Position numbers and translations under genes: made by a program
Part shown: positions 59,037-64,000 of the stretch, in pieces
How positions within the stretch are numbered: the first letter of the stretch is position 1
How the letters are laid out: every line of letters begins with the position of its first letter
The notes under the pieces: model-generated
Told to the model about the DNA's origin: nothing
The model's database searches: none
The model's input: the letters and a program-made list of their open reading frames with translations, nothing else
Assembly (NCBI RefSeq): GCF_002968635.1
Contig: NZ_PVBN01000001.1
Span: forward strand, 310,001-374,000
Direction of reading: 5' to 3'
Length of the DNA: 64,000 bases
Origin: Neorhizobium alkalisoli
GTDB lineage: Bacteria > Pseudomonadota > Alphaproteobacteria > Rhizobiales > Rhizobiaceae

Positions 59037-60068
59037 ATGCCCTTTTCGGAACTGCGCGCTTACGCGCTGACTGCGCTGATCGGGACCGCCGGCGCCGTGG
59101 CGGCAGCCGTTGTCGGACTTCCGGCCCCCTATCTGATTGGTCCCGCCGTCGTCATCACCATTGCCGGACTGTTTGGATTGACCCTCCGGGTACCGATAGA
59201 GCTCCGCAATATCTGCTTCGTCATCATCGGTGTCTCGATGGGGACAAGCGTGACGCCGGATGTGATCGTGGCGGCACGCACCTGGCCGCTGAGCTTCGTC
59301 ATGGTGCCGATTGCGCTCGTCATCCTGCTCTTCGCCAGCTGCTGGGTGCTGCAGCGGATATTTCATTATGACCGGACCACGGCGCTTCTGGCTTCGTCCC
59401 CCGGCCATCTGAGCTACATTCTCAGCCTCGCGGCGGAAACGCGCGGCGACCTGCGCACCGTCAGCGTCGCCCAAAGCGTGCGGGTATTGGCGCTTACCAT
59501 CACCACTCCGCTTATCGTCGACTATTTCGGCCTGGTAGGTGGTGCCCCGGTGATGCCGGCGGAAGTCATGAGCATGCCTATCCTGCTTGCCACGCTTTGC
59601 GTGTCCTTGGTACTGGGCCTGCTTTTCCTGCGCTGGCAGTTTCCTGCCGCGCTTCTTCTGGGCGGTGTCGTGGTTTCGATCAGCACGCATGTAACCGGGT
59701 TCGTCACCGGCGGTGTGCCGAACTGGCTGCTCATTCCGACCTATGTCACTCTCGGATCGATCATCGGTACGCGCTTCAGCGGAGTATCGATCAGAGCGAT
59801 ACGCATGGCGTTCGTCGCCGGCGGCGTGGTGACTGTCGTGGTGACGGCGTTGGCTGCGGCAATCGCTTTCGCCGTTTCCCACATCACGGGGGTCCCCCTC
59901 GCGGCCGCTCTGATAGCCTTTGCGCCCGGCGGTCTCGAGACCATGGCGGCGATGGCTGTCATGCTGCACGCAGATCCCACCTATGTCGGTGCTCACCATG
60001 TTTTGCGGCTGATGGTTCTTTCCGTGCTGATGCCCTTGGTCCTTGGCAAAGATGCACGTAAGCGCTGA
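59037..60068 (+). CDS. AbrB-family membrane protein (AmoA-like transporter)
   Basis: The 343-residue protein has about ten membrane segments arranged in two AbrB halves, each with a G-x-x-G-rich segment (IGPAVVITIAGLFGLTLRVP; FAPGGLETMAAMAVMLHAD). HLSYILSLAAETRGDLR is a usual central loop. Proteins of this family were once called putative ammonia monooxygenases; they are probably transporters. The start at 59037 has agga seven bases upstream; an in-frame GTG or ATG 29 codons earlier is possible. gntK follows. Confidence 0.82.
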   Translation: MPFSELRAYALTALIGTAGAVAAAVVGLPAPYLIGPAVVITIAGLFGLTLRVPIELRNICFVIIGVSMGTSVTPDVIVAARTWPLSFVMVPIALVILLFASCWVLQRIFHYDRTTALLASSPGHLSYILSLAAETRGDLRTVSVAQSVRVLALTITTPLIVDYFGLVGGAPVMPAEVMSMPILLATLCVSLVLGLLFLRWQFPAALLLGGVVVSISTHVTGFVTGGVPNWLLIPTYVTLGSIIGTRFSGVSIRAIRMAFVAGGVVTVVVTALAAAIAFAVSHITGVPLAAALIAFAPGGLETMAAMAVMLHADPTYVGAHHVLRLMVLSVLMPLVLGKDARKR

Positions 60069-60134
60069 GCAGGCTTGTGAAACCCATGTTTGGACAGATA
60101 TTGCGATAGGACAATCGTGAAAGGAAACATCGAC

Positions 60135-60671
60135 GTGAGCACCGAGACGCACGGACAGTCCCCCCGAACAATCGTTGTCATGGGGGTAAGCGGGGCTGGC
60201 AAGACCTCCATCGCGCAACTGCTTGCCCAACGGCTCGGCTGCGCCTTCGTCGAGGGCGATCGCCTGCACCCCGAGGCGAATGTAGAAAAGATGGCGAAAG
60301 GCATTCCGCTGACCGACGAGGACCGCTGGCCGTGGCTCGATCTCGTGGGGGGCGAGCTGGCCGCAGCCCGGCTGCGCGGCGAAAGCATCGTGGTGACGTG
60401 TTCGGCACTGAAAAAGGTCTATCGCGAACGTTTGCGCAAGGCGAGCGGCGGATCGCTCAATTTTGTTTTCCTCACCGGCGCGGCGGAAGTGCTGGAAAAG
60501 CGCATGGGCGAGCGCAAGGGTCACTTCATGCCGACCTCCCTGTTGCAGAGCCAGCTTGCGACCCTGGAGAGCCCCGCGAACGAGGAGGGTGTCGTCACGG
60601 TGGATATCGACGCCAGCGTGGAAACGATCGTCGACAGAGCCTTGGCAGAGCTTGTCGAGCGGTGGCGGTAA
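60135..60671 (+). CDS. gntK: Gluconokinase (GntK)
   Basis: GntK phosphorylates gluconate to 6-phosphogluconate, the substrate of Edd encoded earlier in the window. The 178-residue kinase has Walker A VMGVSGAGKTSIAQLLA at about 14-30, the substrate part FVEGDRLHPEANVEKM, DRWPWL and VTCSALKKVYRERLR, and FLTGAAEVLEKRM. I choose GTG 60135 because aaagga lies nine bases upstream. Other start codons further upstream have poorer sites. It follows the AbrB-like gene by 66 bp. Confidence 0.93.
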   Translation: MSTETHGQSPRTIVVMGVSGAGKTSIAQLLAQRLGCAFVEGDRLHPEANVEKMAKGIPLTDEDRWPWLDLVGGELAAARLRGESIVVTCSALKKVYRERLRKASGGSLNFVFLTGAAEVLEKRMGERKGHFMPTSLLQSQLATLESPANEEGVVTVDIDASVETIVDRALAELVERWR

Positions 60672-60887
60672 GCAAAACCCCATCGCACTACGGTATTTCC
60701 CGGCCACTTCGCGGTCTTTTTGGCGAAGTTTCGGGAAGTATTGTAAAAAAATTCTATCGAGCTTGATCCGAATATCTCCACCCGTCGTATAAAAAGACAA
60801 AATCTATGTAGGTGCATTGATGGGCGTCGATAGAAGCGCCGCCAGATGCACCGCGAGGGGCGCTGTTAGAAGGAGACGGTTCGCGAA

Positions 60888-61541
60888 ATGCCAGAGTCGA
60901 CGCAAGGGCCAGGGCGGGGCACCCTTCGCCGGATACCGAAACAGGAAAGAAGCCGCGAGCGTATCGACGAAATCTTGAAGGTATCCATGGAACTGATCGG
61001 CCGGAAGGGTATCGATGCGGTGACCATGAAAGAGATCGCGGCGCTTTCAGGTGGTCCGATCGCCTCCGTTTATCAATACTTCCCAAACAAGTCCGCGATC
61101 ATCGCGATGCTCTATGAGAAGTATGCGGAACAGGTTCTGAGTTTCGTCAATGAAAGCGTTGCCGACCTGCAGACGGAACAGGATGCGTTTGGCGCCATCG
61201 ACAGGCTGATCGACCTCTATTATGCGAATGTCAGGAACAACCCACCGGTCCAGGATCTCATCAATGCGATCCAGGCCGACAAGGCTCTTGCGGATATGGA
61301 TATCGCAGAGTCCCGCGTGCATAGCCGGATCTTTGCGGATGCGACGGGCGCGTTCGTTGCGGACGGCCTGCACGACCGATATGTCCGCTTGGTTTTCATG
61401 ATGTTTCACCTCGCGGCCAGCGCCGTGCGCCTGGCGCTGCTGGTTCCGGAACCGGAGGCGGAAAGCATCATCGAGGATTTTAAGGCCTCGGCAAAGATCC
61501 AGCTCGGGCAGTTCATGAAGGGAAGTTATCCGAGTTTCTGA
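60888..61541 (+). CDS. TetR-family transcriptional regulator
   Basis: The 217-residue protein has a TetR helix-turn-helix at about 20-66 (RSRERIDEILKVSMELIG, then GPIASVYQYFPNKSAIIAM) and an all-helical ligand domain. An aaggag site lies about 12 bases before ATG. It is convergent with the adjacent PuuB-like/PuuA-like pair and separated from gntK by 216 bp in which I see only AT-rich sequence. Its target is unknown; autoregulation is likely. Confidence 0.9.
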   Translation: MPESTQGPGRGTLRRIPKQERSRERIDEILKVSMELIGRKGIDAVTMKEIAALSGGPIASVYQYFPNKSAIIAMLYEKYAEQVLSFVNESVADLQTEQDAFGAIDRLIDLYYANVRNNPPVQDLINAIQADKALADMDIAESRVHSRIFADATGAFVADGLHDRYVRLVFMMFHLAASAVRLALLVPEPEAESIIEDFKASAKIQLGQFMKGSYPSF

Positions 61542-61551
61542 GGCCGCGGAC

Positions 61552-62850
61552 CTATAGTCCGAGCTTGTCTCTCAACCCGTACCACCATGCCCCCAAAACG
61601 GTCAGCGGCACGCGAAGCGTCTTGCCGCCAGGAAAAGGCAGATTGGGCAGCGAAGCCCATATGTCGAAGCGTTCGGCATGCCCCGCGACAGCCTCACCCA
61701 GAATCTTTCCGAGCAGATGCGTGGTTGTCACTCCATGGCCGCTGTCGCCGTGGGAAAAGTAGACCTTGTCGGAAAGCCGGCCCATATGCGGGATGCGCGT
61801 CAGCGTCAGCGCGAAATTGCCGCTCCAGGCGTAGTCGATGTTGACGTTTTTCAGCTGCGGGAATGTCTTCAGCATATTCGGGCGGATGATGCCGGTCAGA
61901 TCCTTCGGATCGTGCCCGCCGTAGCCGATGCCGCCGCCATAGAGCAGACGATTGTCAGAGGTGCGGCGATAGTAGTCGAGGATATAGTTGGCATCCTCGA
62001 CGCAATAATTGGCCGGCAGCAGGGTTTCGATGAGCGCAGGATCAAGCGGCTCCGTCGTCATGACCTGGCTGGAGACGGGCATCATCCGCCCGTGAACCTC
62101 CGGCAGCAGCGGCGCGAGATAGGCGTTGCCGCAGACGAGCACGTAGGACGCTCGGACCGAACCCTTGGCGGTACGGACCACGGGCGTTTCGCTGAGGTCC
62201 AAGTCCACGACACGCGAGCCTTCGAAGATGCGCCCACCGAGATTTTCGAGGGCGGCAGCCTCTCCGAGCACCAGATTGAGCGGATGTATATGGCCTCCGA
62301 GCTTGTCGATCATGCCGCCGGCATAACGGTCGGTCTTCACATATTTCCCGACATCCCGCTTGGCGACCATTTCCAGCCCGGCATGTCCGTGCTTTTCCCA
62401 CTGGTCCTTGTGGACCTCCATCTCGCGGATCTGTTTTTCCGTAAAGGCGGCAAAAAAACCGCCATGGACGAGATCGCAGTCGATTCCGTATTTGGTGACG
62501 CGGGTACGAATGATCTCGCCACCTTCGAGCGACATTTTCCCAAGCTCGATGGCCTTCTCTTGACCATATCGCCTCGCAATCGTTTCAAGGTCGCGGCTGT
62601 AGCCGTTGACGATCTGGCCGCCATTGCGCCCCGAAGCGCCGAAGCCGATGCGTTCGGCTTCCAGTACGACGACAGAGTAGCCGCGTTCGGCAAGTTCCAG
62701 CGCCGCAGAGATGCCGGTAAAGCCGGCACCGATCACGCACACATCCGCCGAGATCTCGCCATCGAGGGCAGGGCGGACTTTCCTGTCGCCGGCCGAAGCG
62801 GCGTACCAGGAATTTGCATGGCGCGGATTGTCGCTCGTTTTGAAAACCAT
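61552..62850 (-). CDS. puuB: FAD-dependent oxidoreductase, PuuB-like (copy 2)
   Basis: The 432-residue DAO-family flavoprotein has VCVIGAGFTGISAALELAER at about 29-48, then FGASGRNGGQIVNGYSRDL, and the C-terminal YFSHGDSGHGVTTTHLLGK FAD segment. It starts one base after the GS-like gene, so the two are coupled. It resembles the oxidoreductase at 25117 in layout, but the sequences differ clearly, so it is a paralogue, not a recent duplicate. Substrate may be a different gamma-glutamyl amine. Confidence 0.8.
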   Translation of the reverse strand: MVFKTSDNPRHANSWYAASAGDRKVRPALDGEISADVCVIGAGFTGISAALELAERGYSVVVLEAERIGFGASGRNGGQIVNGYSRDLETIARRYGQEKAIELGKMSLEGGEIIRTRVTKYGIDCDLVHGGFFAAFTEKQIREMEVHKDQWEKHGHAGLEMVAKRDVGKYVKTDRYAGGMIDKLGGHIHPLNLVLGEAAALENLGGRIFEGSRVVDLDLSETPVVRTAKGSVRASYVLVCGNAYLAPLLPEVHGRMMPVSSQVMTTEPLDPALIETLLPANYCVEDANYILDYYRRTSDNRLLYGGGIGYGGHDPKDLTGIIRPNMLKTFPQLKNVNIDYAWSGNFALTLTRIPHMGRLSDKVYFSHGDSGHGVTTTHLLGKILGEAVAGHAERFDIWASLPNLPFPGGKTLRVPLTVLGAWWYGLRDKLGL

Positions 62851-62851
62851 C

Positions 62852-64000
62852 TCACACCGTCCGGATATAGGCATCGTATTCGACGTCGGTCACCCGGGTG
62901 GCAAACTCCGCAAGCTCCTGTTGTTTGCAGGCCGTGTAGAGTGCCCGATATTTCGGTCCGAGCGTCGCGTAGGCAAAGGTAGACCGGGCAAATTGCTGTA
63001 GCGCGTAGTCCCAGTTGGTCGGCAGCGGCTCGTGGCTGATGGCGTGGTCGTCGCCGGTGATCGCTCCGCCCGGATTTCGCTTCTCCTTGATGCCTGTGAG
63101 AGCTGCGTTGAGGATCATCGCCAGCACCAGATATGGATTGCTGTCGGCACCCGCGACGCGATGTTCGATGCGGGTCGCGGGCTTTGAGGCGGTGATAACA
63201 CGCACCGCCGCCGAGCGGTTGTCGAAACCCCATGAGGCATAGGTGGGCGCATGTTCGCTCGGCCGAAGGCGGCGATAGGAATTGGCATGCGGCGCGAAGA
63301 CCCCCATGCTCTCGCCCATGTTTTCGAGAAGCCCACCGACCGAATGGAAAAGCATCTCCGATGGCCCGTCTTCGCCGACATAGACATTGCGTCCGGCCTC
63401 GTCGATCAGCGAAAAGTGCACGTGCATGCCGCTGCCGGCCTGACTGCCGTAGGGTTTGGCCATGAAGGTCGCGTCGAGGTCGTTGGCGCGTGCGACGCCC
63501 TTGACGATGCGCTTCAGGAGCACCGCATAGTCGGCGGCCTTCAGGGCATCCGGCACGTGGTTGAGGTTGATCTCATACTGGCCGGGTCCGTTTTCGCGCA
63601 GCGTGGTATCGGCGGGAATGCCCTGTGCTCGAGCCGCGCTGGCGATGCCGTGGAAGACGTCTTCGAAATCCTGCAGCTCCGAGATCGACAGCACCTGTGT
63701 CTGGCCCGTGTGCCACCGCCCTTCGCGCGAATTCGGCGGGCGGACGGGGTCGAGCGCCGAGCGCACCGGGTCGATCAGGTAGAACTCGAGTTCGGTTGCC
63801 ACGACCGGCGTCAGACCAAGCTTTGAAAATCCGGTGATGACATTGGCGAGCACCTGACGCGGATCGCCATAGAAGCCGTCGCCGTCGGTATCTTGCATGC
63901 CGAGCAACACCTGCGCGGTCGGACGATTGAGCCAGGTAACCCGGGAGAGTGTTCCGGGTACGGGGAGGCAGATGCCATCCGGGTCGCCGGTGCCTTCCGC
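62852..64000 (-). CDS. puuA: Glutamine synthetase family protein, PuuA-like (copy 2), 5' end outside window
   Basis: The frame runs to the window edge, giving the last 382 residues. GS catalytic marks are VVATELEFYLIDPV, MHVHFSLIDEAG in place of HIHQS, YASWGFDNRSAAVRV and GADSNPYLVLAMILN. At the edge the frame reads TGDPDGICLPVPGTLSRVTW, the same domain order as copy 1. It is coupled to the PuuB-like gene downstream. A polyamine or other amine ligase role is inferred. Confidence 0.85.
   Translation of the reverse strand, partial: AEGTGDPDGICLPVPGTLSRVTWLNRPTAQVLLGMQDTDGDGFYGDPRQVLANVITGFSKLGLTPVVATELEFYLIDPVRSALDPVRPPNSREGRWHTGQTQVLSISELQDFEDVFHGIASAARAQGIPADTTLRENGPGQYEINLNHVPDALKAADYAVLLKRIVKGVARANDLDATFMAKPYGSQAGSGMHVHFSLIDEAGRNVYVGEDGPSEMLFHSVGGLLENMGESMGVFAPHANSYRRLRPSEHAPTYASWGFDNRSAAVRVITASKPATRIEHRVAGADSNPYLVLAMILNAALTGIKEKRNPGGAITGDDHAISHEPLPTNWDYALQQFARSTFAYATLGPKYRALYTACKQQELAEFATRVTDVEYDAYIRTV

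Overview
The window reads as chromosomal DNA of an alphaproteobacterium in the Rhizobiaceae (Rhizobium, Sinorhizobium, Agrobacterium or a close relative). The signs are the flgE-flgK-flgL-flaF-flbT-flgD-fliQ-flhA-fliR order, an aglEFGAK alpha-glucoside operon next to zwf-pgl-edd, a RirA-type Rrf2 iron regulator with Cys91/99/105, a CbrA-like PAS kinase beside a phasin gene, and a tRNA-His without the extra 5' G and with A73. The block from aceA to rirA resembles the order I recall from Sinorhizobium. Genus and species cannot be fixed from the sequence alone. I see no phage, transposase, CRISPR array or foreign island. The two window ends cut flgE and a glutamine synthetase-like gene.

Layout. 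(1) 1-10.1 kb: the end of a flagellar cluster. It holds hook (flgE, partial), hook-filament junction (flgK, flgL), flagellin regulators (flaF, flbT), hook cap (flgD), export gate (fliQ, flhA, fliR) and four little-described genes: FliJ-like, rod-binding FlgJ without a muramidase domain, FlgN-like, and a membrane-anchored protein. A strong terminator follows. (2) 10.2-12.7 kb: a degenerate WecG/TagA-like protein and a kinase-less Wzz/GumC-like protein. (3) 12.9-25 kb: folD, the agl operon, a small PilZ-like protein, and on the opposite strand zwf-pgl-edd, which carries glucose-6-phosphate into the Entner-Doudoroff route. (4) 25.1-31.5 kb: a PuuB/PuuA-like pair, a HI0933-family flavoprotein and a chemoreceptor. 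(5) 31.7-40 kb: a LysR regulator, aceA with a small downstream gene, a divergent ScfR/RamB-like regulator, and a potFGHI-type polyamine importer. (6) 40-50 kb: an AsmA-like protein, acetoacetyl-CoA synthetase, an iron-type ABC permease and CbrA. (7) 50-58.9 kb: phasin, tRNA-His, a small XRE protein, ABM plus LysR genes, mmsA, a DUF898-M48 peptidase pair, an iron-binding protein gene and the divergent rirA. (8) 59-64 kb: an AbrB-family membrane protein, gluconokinase, a TetR regulator, and a second PuuB/PuuA-like pair.

The genes converge on carbon and energy storage: alpha-glucosides, gluconate and glucose-6-phosphate enter Entner-Doudoroff; aceA, acetoacetyl-CoA synthetase and phasin handle acetate and polyhydroxybutyrate carbon; potFGHI and two GS-like/oxidoreductase pairs handle polyamines. 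The most interesting non-coding signals are a LacI-like motif shared by agl and zwf, a perfect inverted repeat burying the ribosome-binding site of the iron permease, tandem PhaR-like sites on the phasin promoter, and a 12-bp hairpin between flhA and fliR. No clearly undescribed multi-gene system was found; the closest candidates are the degenerate WecG/kinase-less Wzz pair and the DUF898-M48 pair.
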